Below, one piece after another: positions 49,565 through 58,413 of a stretch of 64,000 nucleotides of DNA (its first letter is position 1; each line of letters starts with the position of its first letter). The DNA is from Chersky-806 sp038252255 (lineage in GTDB: Bacteria > Actinomycetota > Acidimicrobiia > IMCC26256 > JAENVU01). The position numbers and the translations under genes are program-made. The notes under the pieces are model-generated. The model had not been told where the DNA came from, did not search any database, and saw only the letters and a list, made by a program, of their open reading frames with translations. Where the stretch lies: positions 333,413-397,412 of the forward strand of contig JBBSAM010000001.1 of NCBI GenBank assembly GCA_038252255.1. The letters are read 5' to 3'.

Positions 49565-50902
49565 ATGTCGCAGACCACCCCGCCCCTCGGCGGCCGCTAC
49601 GAGCTGCGTCGCCAACTCGCCGCGGGACCGTCCGCCCGCGTCTACCTCGCCCAGGACCTGGAGCTCGGTCGCCCGGTGGCGATCAAGGTCCTCGGACCGC
49701 AGCTCGCCCGCGACCCGGAGATCGTCGAACGCTTCCGGCAGGCGGCGAACACCGCCGCGTCGGTGCACGACCCGCGGATCGTCACGATCTACGACTGGGG
49801 TGACGACCAGGGTGCGGTGTACGTCGCGATGGAGCTCGTCGACGGGCCGAGCCTCGCCGAGACGCTGCGCGACGCGCCGCGACTCGGCGTCGACCGCGCC
49901 GTCAACATCGGCATCGGGGTGGCGCAGGCGCTCGACGCGGCGCACCGGGCCGGGCTCGTGCACGGCAGCCTGACCCCCCGTGACGTGCTGCTCGCGCACG
50001 ACGGCACGGTGAAGGTCACGGACTTCGGCACCGCCACCGCGGGGCTCGCGGCACTCGGTGACCCGACCGCGACCGCGCTCTACCAGTCCCCGGAACAGCT
50101 CCAAGGGCGCCCGGCCGACGCGCGCAGCGACCTCTACGCGCTCGGCGCCATCCTCTACGAGGCCGCGACCGGCTCGCCACCGTTCACCGGTGCCGACACC
50201 GTCGCGATCACTCAGCGCAAGCTTGCGGATCGGGCGATCCCGCCGTCGACCGTCGCGCCCGGCATCCCACCCGGCTTCGATGCGATCGTCGAGCGCCTCC
50301 TGGACCGCGACCCGGGGGGCCGGTATGGGAGCGGCGCGGACGCGGCCGCCGCGCTGTTGCGGTTGGGTGAGACGATCCAAGTTCCGCTCGCCACGGCCAC
50401 GGCTCAGATGCCGACCGTCGCCGCGCCCGCTCCGCCACCCGTGATCCCGCCGCCGGCCGCTCCGGCCGAATCGCGCAAGCGCAGAAGCGCGACTCCCTGG
50501 ATCGTGGCCGCGATCATCGTGCTCGTGCTCGTGGTCGGCGGCTTGGTCGCCTGGGCCGTCAACCAGGACGCGAAGAACAAGGCGGATCAGGTGGTGGTGC
50601 CCGCGGTCGTCGGGTTGAAGCTGCCCCAGGCCGAGGCCGCCATCATCGCGGCCGGGCTCACCTCGACCCCTGTGAACGAGCCGAACGACCAGTTCGCGCT
50701 CGGGCTGGTGTTCGCGCAGGCGCCCAGGCCGACGACGAAGGCCGCGAAGGGCTCGGTCGTGGTGATCAAGGTGAGCGCGGGCCCGACCACGACCACCACG
50801 TCGAGCACGTCGAGCACCAGCACCACGACCTCGACGTCGACGACCTCGACGTCCACCAGCACGACGACCACCACCGTGCCGCCGACCTCCAGCACGACGT
50901 AA
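49565..50902 (+). CDS. PASTA-domain Ser/Thr kinase homologue, apparently a pseudokinase
   Basis: 445 residues: kinase-like domain (about 10-270), Pro-rich linker, one membrane helix (about 313-335: WIVAAIIVLVLVVGGLVAWAV), one PASTA domain (about 345-410: VVVPAVVGLKLPQAEAAIIAAGL) and a Thr/Ser-rich tail. Lys41 (VAIKVL) and DFG (153-155) are kept, but the glycine loop is LAAGPSARVY, the helix-C Glu is Gln59, and HRDLKPxN is changed to H133-G-S-L-T-P-R-D140, so the catalytic Asp (now Ser135) and the metal-binding Asn (now Asp140) are lost. This should prevent phosphotransfer. It may be a wall-sensing scaffold that binds muropeptides through PASTA, as MviN-like pseudokinases do in other actinobacteria. 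Confidence 0.88.
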   Translation: MSQTTPPLGGRYELRRQLAAGPSARVYLAQDLELGRPVAIKVLGPQLARDPEIVERFRQAANTAASVHDPRIVTIYDWGDDQGAVYVAMELVDGPSLAETLRDAPRLGVDRAVNIGIGVAQALDAAHRAGLVHGSLTPRDVLLAHDGTVKVTDFGTATAGLAALGDPTATALYQSPEQLQGRPADARSDLYALGAILYEAATGSPPFTGADTVAITQRKLADRAIPPSTVAPGIPPGFDAIVERLLDRDPGGRYGSGADAAAALLRLGETIQVPLATATAQMPTVAAPAPPPVIPPPAAPAESRKRRSATPWIVAAIIVLVLVVGGLVAWAVNQDAKNKADQVVVPAVVGLKLPQAEAAIIAAGLTSTPVNEPNDQFALGLVFAQAPRPTTKAAKGSVVVIKVSAGPTTTTTSSTSSTSTTTSTSTTSTSTSTTTTTVPPTSSTT

Positions 50903-50945
50903 TTCTCCCCTGGCCGGACGCGGTGGGCTCTCCTACCCTGGTGGC

Positions 50946-51863
50946 GTGACGATCGCCGAGCTTCCTCTCGTCCCGGTCCCCGCCGTACCCGCGGGCCATC
51001 CCTACCGGCGCATCACCGTCGAGCAGATCGCCGGCCCCTGCGGAGCGGTCATCGGCGGCGCCGACCTCGCGGACGACCTGGACGACGAGACGATCAGCGA
51101 GATCCGCCGGGCCATCCTCGACCACGGCGTGGTGTTCTTCCGTGAGCAGAGCCTGAGCCCCGAACGCCAGGTCGCCTTCAGTCGCCGGTTCGGTCCGTAC
51201 AGCCCGGTCCCCTTCGTGCTGCCGATCCCCGAGCACGACGAGGTGATCGCGGTCGTGCGCGAGCCGACCGAGCGCCAGGGCTTCGCGTTCGGCGGGATCT
51301 GGCACTCGGACTTCTCCATCCTGCCCGAGCCGCCGATGGGATCCATCCTCTACGCGCTCGAGGTTCCGCCGTACGGCGGCGACACCCTCTGGGCCAACCA
51401 GTACCTCGCGTTCGAGACTCTGTCCCCGGGGCTCCAGCGCACCGTGCGCGGCCTCATCGGAGTGCACAGCGCCCGCGACGCGTACTCGCCGAAGATGCAG
51501 GCGATCCACGACCAGTTCGAGGGCATGACCGTCCGGACGAGCGACGAGGCGAACCGGGTCCACACGCATCCGGCCGTGCGCGTCCACGCCGAGACGGGTC
51601 GCGAGGCCCTCTACCTGAACCAGCAGTACACGATCGGGCTCGACGGGTGGTGGCCGCACGAGGCGAAGGAGCTGCTCGACTTCCTGTTCCGCCACGCGAC
51701 GCAACCTGCGTTCACGTGTCGCTGGCGCTGGCAAGCCGGGGACGTCGCGTTCTGGGACAACCGCTGCCTGCAGCACATGGTCATGGCCGACGTCGAGGGC
51801 CACCGCCGGGCGATGCACCGCACGACGGTCGCGGGCGAGGCCCCGATCGCCCCCGGCATCTGA
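50946..51863 (+). CDS. TauD/TfdA-family 2-oxoglutarate dioxygenase
   Basis: 305 residues of the TauD family of non-haem iron dioxygenases. The facial triad is His-x-Asp in FGGIWHSDFSILP and a distal His (CLQHMVMADVEGHRR), and the 2-oxoglutarate Arg is in HRRAMHRTTVAGE. It hydroxylates its substrate with oxygen and 2-oxoglutarate; relatives cleave sulfonates, 2,4-D-like ethers or act on other small acids. The start is GTG 50946. The SnoaL-like gene starts seven bases after its stop, so the pair is probably co-expressed. Confidence 0.92.
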   Translation: MTIAELPLVPVPAVPAGHPYRRITVEQIAGPCGAVIGGADLADDLDDETISEIRRAILDHGVVFFREQSLSPERQVAFSRRFGPYSPVPFVLPIPEHDEVIAVVREPTERQGFAFGGIWHSDFSILPEPPMGSILYALEVPPYGGDTLWANQYLAFETLSPGLQRTVRGLIGVHSARDAYSPKMQAIHDQFEGMTVRTSDEANRVHTHPAVRVHAETGREALYLNQQYTIGLDGWWPHEAKELLDFLFRHATQPAFTCRWRWQAGDVAFWDNRCLQHMVMADVEGHRRAMHRTTVAGEAPIAPGI

Positions 51864-51870
51864 TCCGCCG

Positions 51871-52305
51871 ATGCCGAACGCCGACGGCACCCTGGCCGAA
51901 CGGCGCGCCCAGGTGGTGCGCGAGCACATGGAATCGGAGAACCGGCTCGCGTTCGACGAGACGATCGCGACCTTCGCGCGACCCCATTACGAGCTGATCG
52001 CGACCGGCACGACCTACGACGGCGTGGACGCGGTCATGGGGTACTACGCGTCCTCCCGCGAGGCGTTTCCCGACCAGCGCAACGAGATCCACTCCATCCG
52101 CCAGGCGGACGACGCCGTGATCGTGGAGTTCGACCTGCTCGGCACGCACTCGGGCCCGTTCCTCGGTCGCGCGCCGACCGGGCGCGAGTTCCGCTGCCGC
52201 ATGGCCGCGTTCTTCATCTTCGAGACCGGGACGGACCGCATCACCTGCGAGCGCGTCTACTTCGATGCCGGGACGATCCTGAGCCAGCTGGGCATCAGCC
52301 TCTGA
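51871..52305 (+). CDS. SnoaL-like/ester-cyclase-type NTF2-fold protein
   Basis: 144 residues with the NTF2-like fold: the N-terminal helix RRAQVVREHMESENRLAFDETIATF, the PHYELIATGTTYDGVDAVMGYYASSREAFPD strand region and ADDAVIVEFDLLGTHSG followed by GREFRCRMAAFFIFETGTDRITCERVYFDAGTIL. These features are like SnoaL polyketide cyclases and ester cyclase-like proteins. The catalytic residues cannot be identified. It is coupled to the dioxygenase gene and probably acts on its product or substrate. Confidence 0.82.
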   Translation: MPNADGTLAERRAQVVREHMESENRLAFDETIATFARPHYELIATGTTYDGVDAVMGYYASSREAFPDQRNEIHSIRQADDAVIVEFDLLGTHSGPFLGRAPTGREFRCRMAAFFIFETGTDRITCERVYFDAGTILSQLGISL

Positions 52306-52546
52306 TCCCCGGCTGTCTCCCGCGGGTTCTCCCGCGCCGTTCGCAGTGGGGGCGGAACGGGCGGTAAATGCGGCTTTAGGCGTTTATTACCGTCTCGTGA
52401 CGACTGAGTCGAACGGGCGAATGGCTACAGCCACGCTCCGTGTCGGCCGATATAGGTGAACCAAGCGCCGCGCGGGCCCCACGCCCCCGGCACCCCCGCC
52501 CACGACGGGGTTGTCACGCTCGGTTTCGTCAACATCGGGAGCCACA
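52306..52546 (+). promoter_or_regulatory. Leader region of the secreted-protein gene
   Basis: This 241-base space holds no gene. Near its start the palindromic word CCCGCGGG and repeated CCCGCG suggest a terminator for the upstream pair. The stretch 52362-52392 is clearly AT-richer than its surroundings and forms an imperfect dyad (CGGTAAATGC and GCGTTTATTACCG). The long distance of about 150 bases from there to the ATG at 52547 would allow a structured 5' leader. I could not match it to a known riboswitch class. Confidence 0.4.
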
Positions 52547-53590
52547 ATGCCGCACGTACCCTCCAAGTCTCGCTCGCTCGGGACTGACCACGGAGTGTGG
52601 TCATGGATCGGTCGCATCGTCCTCCCCGTGGCCGTGCTCGTGGCGCTGATGGCCCAGGGATTGCTGGCCACGGGCTCACCCGCTTCGGCCGCCGCCGCTC
52701 CCGCGATTCCGAAGGTCCTCTTCGGCATGGGCGGCGAAGCCGGCCCGGCCCTCACCTACAACCTGGTGAAGCGCTCCCCCGTGAAGATGCTGTCGAGCTG
52801 GTACAACGGCCCGGGCGACCTGTACTGGATCGTCGGGAACAAGACCGCGCTCGTCCCCCAGACGTACTCCGAGGGCTACGCGCACCACCTCATCGTCTAC
52901 TCCGACACTCCCGAGCAGCTCATCAAGACGAAGTACGGCCAGGCCTGCGGGCGCCCGTACCCGCTCTCGAGCCGGTTCCTCGGCGACATGAAGACCCTGG
53001 CGCAGACGTTCGCGGGCCCGAAGGCCGGTCCGCCCCTGTACGTGACGATGTTCACCGAGTTCCAGACGTACCCCTGCACCGACAACTCGTGGCGCGCCGA
53101 CGCCCGTGCGCGCCGGTACTACCGAGCGCTGAAGGACCAGTACCTCAAGTCGATGGCGGTGTTCCACCGCTACGCGCCGAACGCCAAGGTCTCGCTCGGT
53201 TGGGGCGGATGGCAGGCCCGTTGGGACCAGCCGAACATCGGTGGCGGTCTCTCATTGATCAAGCACTTCGCGAACGTGATGCGCGCCTCGGACTTCCAGA
53301 GCTTCCAGGCCATGGCCACCGACTCGAACGTCACGCAGATCCGCACGATGACGAAGATCCTCGGGAAGTACGGGCCGGTCATGCTCGCCCACTACCTTCC
53401 CTCGCCGGCACCGCAACCGACGATCGCCACCGCTGACTTGAAGGCGCTGTTCACCGACAGCTCCATGCGCAACCTGGTGAAGGACGGGCTGTTCGCCTGG
53501 AGCTTCATGGATGAACGGTCGTTCGGTGGCTCGGCTCCGCTCTATCAGTTCGCGCAGAACGCGGTGTGGCGATACGGGGCCAAAGCCTGA
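52547..53590 (+). CDS. Secreted protein of unknown function
   Basis: 347 residues with an N-terminal signal peptide (IGRIVLPVAVLVALMAQGLLATGSPASAAAA), the mature protein starting near 53. The remainder is a soluble alpha/beta domain with features like KMLSSWYNGPGDLYWIVGN, FAGPKAGPPLYVTMFTEFQTYPC, YAPNAKVSLGWGGWQARWD and KDGLFAWSFMDERSFGGSA. These resemble a TIM-barrel glycosidase in which acidic residues in MFTEFQTYP and SFMDERSF could be catalytic, but no family is recognised. ATG 52547 follows CGGGAG. The gene lies before the propeller-lectin gene and the glycosyltransferase operon, so a role with an exported polysaccharide is likely. Confidence 0.75.
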   Translation: MPHVPSKSRSLGTDHGVWSWIGRIVLPVAVLVALMAQGLLATGSPASAAAAPAIPKVLFGMGGEAGPALTYNLVKRSPVKMLSSWYNGPGDLYWIVGNKTALVPQTYSEGYAHHLIVYSDTPEQLIKTKYGQACGRPYPLSSRFLGDMKTLAQTFAGPKAGPPLYVTMFTEFQTYPCTDNSWRADARARRYYRALKDQYLKSMAVFHRYAPNAKVSLGWGGWQARWDQPNIGGGLSLIKHFANVMRASDFQSFQAMATDSNVTQIRTMTKILGKYGPVMLAHYLPSPAPQPTIATADLKALFTDSSMRNLVKDGLFAWSFMDERSFGGSAPLYQFAQNAVWRYGAKA

Positions 53591-53640
53591 TCTACTGCTA
53601 GGGGTCACGGAATCTGGTCTCGGGACCGGAGAGGGCGGCG

Positions 53641-56600
53641 TTGTCCCGGAGCTCGTTGCACCACAGGAAGACGCGGCGTCCACACGCCGGTCTCACCATC
53701 ACGCTCGTCGTCGCGCTTCTCGCCGCGGGCGCGCTCCAGGCGATCTCCCTCGTGCACGCACCTCCCGCGAGCGCAGACGTCCTCACCGCGGGCGTCGATA
53801 CCGGCCGGTCCGGGTGGGACGGCAACGAACCGGCGCTCGCACCGTCTTCAGTCACGCAGTCCGGATTCGGACAGCGCTTCGCCACGTCCGTCCAGGGCCA
53901 GGTGTATGCACAGCCGCTCGTCTACGGCAGCACCGTGCTCGTCGCCACCGAAGCCAACTGGATCTACGGGCTCGATGCCGCGACCGGCGCGATCAAGTGG
54001 TCCCGCAACGTCGGAGTCGCGTGGAACCCGTTCGACATCGGCTGTGGCGATCTCGCACCCCTGGTCGGCATCACCGGAGCCCCGGTCATCGATCCCGCGA
54101 CCGGGAGCGCCTACTTCTTCTCGAAGACGTACGCGAGCGGATCGTCCGGTCCCGCGCGCTGGTACGCGCATTCGGTCGACGTCGCGACTGGCGTGGAGCG
54201 CACGGGATGGCCGCTGCTGATCGACGGGACGGCGGACAACGACCCGAGCGCCGTCTTCTCGCCCACCACCGAGAACCAACGGACCGCGTTGCTCCTGCTC
54301 GACGGCGTGGTCTACGCCGGCTTCGGCAGCCACTGCGACGCGTACCCGTTCTCCGGCTGGGTGGTCGGCGTCTCGACCACCCAAGCGCGCGTGACCGCGC
54401 GGTGGAACACGGAGGCCGGGAGGTTCGGCGCGGGTGGCGGTGGCATCTGGCAGTCGTCCGGAGGCATCGCCTCCGACGGGCCCGGCCGGCTGCTGCTCGT
54501 GACCGGCAACGGCACCACTCCTCCCGTCGGCCCCGGCAACCAGGTTCCACCGCCCGGCTCGCTCGCCCAGTCGGTCGTACGGCTCAACGTCCGCGCCGAC
54601 AAGACGCTCCAGGTCGCGGATTACTTCGCGCCGAGCAACGCCGACGACCTCAACCTCTTCGACGGCGACCTCGGCTCCGGCGCGCCCGCGGACCTGCCGG
54701 ACTCGTTCGGTACCGCGACCCATCCGCATCTCGTCGCGCTCGCGGGCAAGGAGGGCTACGTCTACCTGCTCGATCGCGACAATCTCGGCGGTCGCGTCGC
54801 GACACCCGCGGTCGATCGGTACGTGGACCGCGTCGGTCCCGACGGCGGGGTCTGGAGCAAGCCGTCCGTGTGGCCCGGCGACGGCGGCTGGATCTACGTG
54901 CCCACGGCGTCGCCCGGTGGATCGGGCGGGGGCTCGGCCGGCGTGCTGCACGCGTACCGGCGCGTCGTCACCGGGGACGGGCGGCCGACGCTCGTACTTG
55001 CCGGCAGCTCGGCTGATGCATTCGGATTCTCGTCGGGCGCGCCCGTGGTCACGTCGAGCGGCACGGCATCCGGTACCGCGCTGGTGTGGACGATCTGGTC
55101 GGCCGACGGCTCCGGCGCGAACGCGGAGCTCCGGGCCTATGACCCGATCCCGCAGAACGGAGGGCTGGTCGTGCGGTGGCGCGCCCCGATCGGCACGTCG
55201 GCGAAGTTCTCCACTCCGGCCATCGACAACGGTCGCATCTACGTCGGGACGCGCGACGGCACGGTGCTCGGGTTCGGCGCGCTCAGTGCGGGCGCCGGGA
55301 TCACCGGACCCGACCTCGCCTTCCCGGCCACCAACGTCGGCTCCACGAGTGACCGGTCCTTGACGCTCACGGCCACCCGGGCCACGTCGGTCACCGCGCT
55401 GGCGGTCACCGGCGACGGCTTCACCACCGGTCCCGGGGCACCGGCCCTGCCGATCGCGCTGGCGACGGGTCAGACCGTCACGGTCCCGATCCGGTTCCAG
55501 CCGCAGAGCATCGGGTCGATCTCAGGTTCGCTCACCGTCACGACGAGCTCGGGCGCGATCAGCTTCGGCCTGACCGGGGTCGGCCAGGCACCGACGGTTC
55601 CGATCGGCGTGGAACCGGCGCTGGTCGACTTCGGTACCCAGCCCTACGGTGGTTCACCCGTGTCGTCATCGATAGCGTTCGCGAACACCGGCTCGGCGCC
55701 CCAGACCGTGCAGAGCGTCGTCCCGCCGAGCGCGCCGTTCACCGTGACCGGCGCGCCCGCACCGGGCTCGGTCATCCCCGTCGGGGGTCGTGTGGCGATG
55801 ACCGTCACCTTCACGCCACCGAACACCGCGGGCCCGTCGTCCTCGACCTACAGCTCACTCGTGACCCTGGAGACGAACGCGGCCCGCGCCGCGATCCCGG
55901 CCACTGCGACCGTAGCGGCGCCGGCCGAGCTCTCCGTCGACCCGCAGGTCGGGTTCGGCGCCGTGCCCGTCGGTGCCACGAGTGACCGGCTGATGGTCCT
56001 CCGTAACTCCGGTGGCACTCCGTTGCACATCCAGAAGTCGAAGCCCCTACTGTCCAGCGCGTTCACCGCGCTCGATCCTCTGCCCGAGGGAACCGTGCTC
56101 GCGGCCGGCGAGGTACGAACCGTGCGCGTGCGCTTCACGCCGACGACCACCGGGGGCGCGAGCGGTACCTGGGCGCTGACCGGTGACGACGGCAGCGGCG
56201 AGCACGACATCGCCTTGAGCGGCACCGGCGTGACCCCCGTCCCGGATCCGAGCGCCGGTGGCTGGCAGGTCAACGGCGCCGCGTCGGTCACGAGCAGCAC
56301 GCTCGAGCTGACGGGGCTCGCACAGTACGCGGCCGGCTCCGCGTTCTGGCCGACCCCGATCGCGACCGACGGGCTCGCGGTCGACTTCGACCTTCGGATC
56401 GGTGACGGCTCGGGCGCCGACGGCATGGCTCTGGTGCTCGCCGACCCGGCGAGCGCAACCCCGCAGTCGGTCGGCGGGCTCGGTGGGGGGCTCGGGTACG
56501 CGGGCATTCCCGGCGTCGCCGTCGGCTTCGACACGTATCTCAACGCCGGATTCGATCCGTCCTTCAACTTCGTCGGCGTCGCGTCGTCGTCGACGACGAG

Positions 56601-57423
56601 CGGAGTGCCCGCCTGGCGCGCGACGTCCACCGCGATCCCCGCGCTGCGCGGCACGACCCGGCACGTGTCCGTTCGCGTCACCCGGACGTCCGTCTCGGTC
56701 TCGATCGACGGCGGACCGGCGTTCACGACGGCCGTGAACCTCTCGCCCACCGCGCTCGTCGGCTTCACCGGTGGGAGCGGCTATCTCAACGACCGGCACA
56801 CGGTCAGCGCGGTGCGGATCGTGCGCCCCGCCGTCACCGACCCGGTCATGGGAGGCTGGGCGACGAACGGCTCGGCATCGGCGAGCGCGAGCAGCCTCGA
56901 GCTGACCGGGCTCACCCGGTACGCGGCCGGTAGCAGCTTCTGGCCGACTCCGATCTCCACGGCCGGACTGTCCGTGAGCTTCGACGCACGCATCGGCGAC
57001 GGCTCCGGCGCCGACGGCATGGCCCTCGTGCTCGCCAACCCGGCGAGCTCGACGCCGCAATCGGTCGGCGGGATGGGTGGGGGTCTGGGCTACGCCGGCA
57101 TCGACGGCGCGCTCGTCGCCCTCGACACGTATCTCAACGTCGGTGATCCGGGCTGGAATTTCGTCGGCGTCGGCACGAGGTCTTCCGGCGGTCTCCCGGT
57201 GTACTCGGCGAGCGCGCTCAACGTGCCCGCGTTGCGAAATATCACCCACCACTTCACGGTCCGGCTCGCGAACGGTGACGTCACGGTCACGATCGACGGA
57301 GTAGTCGTCCTGGCCACCAAGCTGGCCGTCCCCATCACGGCCCTGGTCGGCTTCACCGGCGGATCCGGCTATCTCAACGACCGCCACACGGTCTCCGCGG
57401 TCAGGGTCAGCTACGACCCCTGA
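53641..57423 (+). CDS. Large secreted beta-propeller, ASH-like and tandem L-type lectin protein
   Basis: 1260 residues. Signal peptide (GLTITLVVALLAAGALQAI, cleavage near 45); a PQQ-type beta-propeller (about 46-548) with blade words such as WIYGLDAATGAIKWSRNVG and GYVYLLDRDN; three ASH/choice-of-anchor-like domains (about 553-655, 660-770 and 775-868; FPATNVGSTSDRSLTL, VDFGTQPYGGSPVSSSIAF, VGFGAVPVGATSDRLMVL); and two legume-type lectin domains (about 874-1069 and 1071-1260) that are clearly duplicates. There is no sorting signal or C-terminal helix, so it is released or held by its lectin domains. TTG 53641 is the start, with GGAGAGGG upstream. It probably binds the surface polysaccharide made by the adjacent glycosyltransferases. 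Confidence 0.85.
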   Translation: MSRSSLHHRKTRRPHAGLTITLVVALLAAGALQAISLVHAPPASADVLTAGVDTGRSGWDGNEPALAPSSVTQSGFGQRFATSVQGQVYAQPLVYGSTVLVATEANWIYGLDAATGAIKWSRNVGVAWNPFDIGCGDLAPLVGITGAPVIDPATGSAYFFSKTYASGSSGPARWYAHSVDVATGVERTGWPLLIDGTADNDPSAVFSPTTENQRTALLLLDGVVYAGFGSHCDAYPFSGWVVGVSTTQARVTARWNTEAGRFGAGGGGIWQSSGGIASDGPGRLLLVTGNGTTPPVGPGNQVPPPGSLAQSVVRLNVRADKTLQVADYFAPSNADDLNLFDGDLGSGAPADLPDSFGTATHPHLVALAGKEGYVYLLDRDNLGGRVATPAVDRYVDRVGPDGGVWSKPSVWPGDGGWIYVPTASPGGSGGGSAGVLHAYRRVVTGDGRPTLVLAGSSADAFGFSSGAPVVTSSGTASGTALVWTIWSADGSGANAELRAYDPIPQNGGLVVRWRAPIGTSAKFSTPAIDNGRIYVGTRDGTVLGFGALSAGAGITGPDLAFPATNVGSTSDRSLTLTATRATSVTALAVTGDGFTTGPGAPALPIALATGQTVTVPIRFQPQSIGSISGSLTVTTSSGAISFGLTGVGQAPTVPIGVEPALVDFGTQPYGGSPVSSSIAFANTGSAPQTVQSVVPPSAPFTVTGAPAPGSVIPVGGRVAMTVTFTPPNTAGPSSSTYSSLVTLETNAARAAIPATATVAAPAELSVDPQVGFGAVPVGATSDRLMVLRNSGGTPLHIQKSKPLLSSAFTALDPLPEGTVLAAGEVRTVRVRFTPTTTGGASGTWALTGDDGSGEHDIALSGTGVTPVPDPSAGGWQVNGAASVTSSTLELTGLAQYAAGSAFWPTPIATDGLAVDFDLRIGDGSGADGMALVLADPASATPQSVGGLGGGLGYAGIPGVAVGFDTYLNAGFDPSFNFVGVASSSTTSGVPAWRATSTAIPALRGTTRHVSVRVTRTSVSVSIDGGPAFTTAVNLSPTALVGFTGGSGYLNDRHTVSAVRIVRPAVTDPVMGGWATNGSASASASSLELTGLTRYAAGSSFWPTPISTAGLSVSFDARIGDGSGADGMALVLANPASSTPQSVGGMGGGLGYAGIDGALVALDTYLNVGDPGWNFVGVGTRSSGGLPVYSASALNVPALRNITHHFTVRLANGDVTVTIDGVVVLATKLAVPITALVGFTGGSGYLNDRHTVSAVRVSYDP

Positions 57424-57494
57424 TCCTTTCCGGGAGCCGACCCCCGGGCCGGTTCACGGGCCGGTGCGTCAACCCCTGATCAACGGTGTGAACG

Positions 57495-58262
57495 TCAACG
57501 AGGGCGGCACGCGACGACCATCAGCGAGAGACCGCAGGGAAGGCCTCCCCGCCGCAGGACCGAGCGCTCGGCCCGGGCGACCCGGCCGAGCATCCGGTTG
57601 GTCATCGGGCCTACATAGCTGGCTTCCTCGGCCGGCTTGCGGACGAGGCGGCGAGCCGGAGTGCGTCGCAGGACCAAGGCGATCGGCACCAGCCACGAAT
57701 GGAAGTACGTGACGCGGATCAGCTCGAGCCCCGCCGCGCGCGTGGCGTGCTCGATGGTTCGCTGCTGGTAGCGGCGGCGGTGACCGAGAGTCACGTCGTG
57801 GTCACTCCATGCCCACATGTACGCAGGAACCGTGAGCACGAGCGGCGCGCCAGGTTTGACGACCCGCTGATATTCGCGGAGCGCGGCGACGTCGTCTTCC
57901 ACATGCTCGACGACGTCGAGGGAGACGAGCGCGTCGAACACCGCGTCCGGGAACGGCAGTGCCTCGGCGCGAGCCGCGAGCACGTCCAATTGCGCGCGGT
58001 TGCTCCGGGCGTGGAAGAGTGCATACTCATCCAAGTCGGTACCGATCGCGGTACCGAATCCCTGACCGAGGGCGGCGATCGTCGCTCCCGTCCCGCAACC
58101 AACATCGAGAATCCGAGCGTCGGGCAACACATCGGCGTCGGCAAGGGCAGCAGAAAGCGCATCAGCAACCAGGGCGCGCTTCGCTTCGAACCACCAGTGA
58201 TCCTGTTCGATTGCGGCCATGAGATCGAACGTCTCCGGCCGCATGTTCGTAGTTGTCGTCAC
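57495..58262 (-). CDS. Class I SAM-dependent methyltransferase
   Basis: 255 residues. SAM-binding motif ILDVGCGTGATIAALGQGFG, followed by acidic GTDLDEYAL, and LDVVEHVEDDVAALREYQRVVKPGAPLVLTVPAYMWAWSDHDVTLGHRRRY, which is typical of methyltransferases found in polysaccharide and glycolipid clusters. The C-terminal 70 residues (FHSWLVPIALVLRRTPARRL) include a hydrophobic part that may bind the membrane. The start is ATG 58262. It is divergent from the glycosyltransferase operon; two 14-base repeats lie in the gap. It may methylate a sugar residue of the surface polymer or a lipid carrier. Confidence 0.88.
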   Translation of the reverse strand: MTTTTNMRPETFDLMAAIEQDHWWFEAKRALVADALSAALADADVLPDARILDVGCGTGATIAALGQGFGTAIGTDLDEYALFHARSNRAQLDVLAARAEALPFPDAVFDALVSLDVVEHVEDDVAALREYQRVVKPGAPLVLTVPAYMWAWSDHDVTLGHRRRYQQRTIEHATRAAGLELIRVTYFHSWLVPIALVLRRTPARRLVRKPAEEASYVGPMTNRMLGRVARAERSVLRRGGLPCGLSLMVVACRPR

Positions 58263-58274
58263 GAAAGTCTTCTT

Positions 58275-58311
58275 TGTGAACGCATCAGTCTCTTCCGTGT
58301 GAACACATCAG
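58275..58311. promoter_or_regulatory. Direct repeats upstream of the methyltransferase gene
   Basis: TGTGAACGCATCAG (58275-58288) and TGTGAACACATCAG (58298-58311) differ at one base and have a 23-base period. They start 13 bases from the methyltransferase ATG (58262, minus strand), in an AT-richer 151-base gap shared with the divergent GT2 gene, and are good candidates for a repressor or activator site. Confidence 0.5.
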
Positions 58312-58413
58312 GAGGCATGTTGACACCTGTCCATCCGGTCGCCATGTTTGCGATGTTGCAATCGCGTTTGCGCTTCGTGACCTCGTCCCTCGTCCCCCCC
58401 TCGGCAGGTCCGA

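Noticed and set aside
52306..52546. Known riboswitch (c-di-GMP-I or c-di-AMP type)
   Set aside because: I looked for the conserved cores of both classes and could not find them; only a generic leader is claimed.
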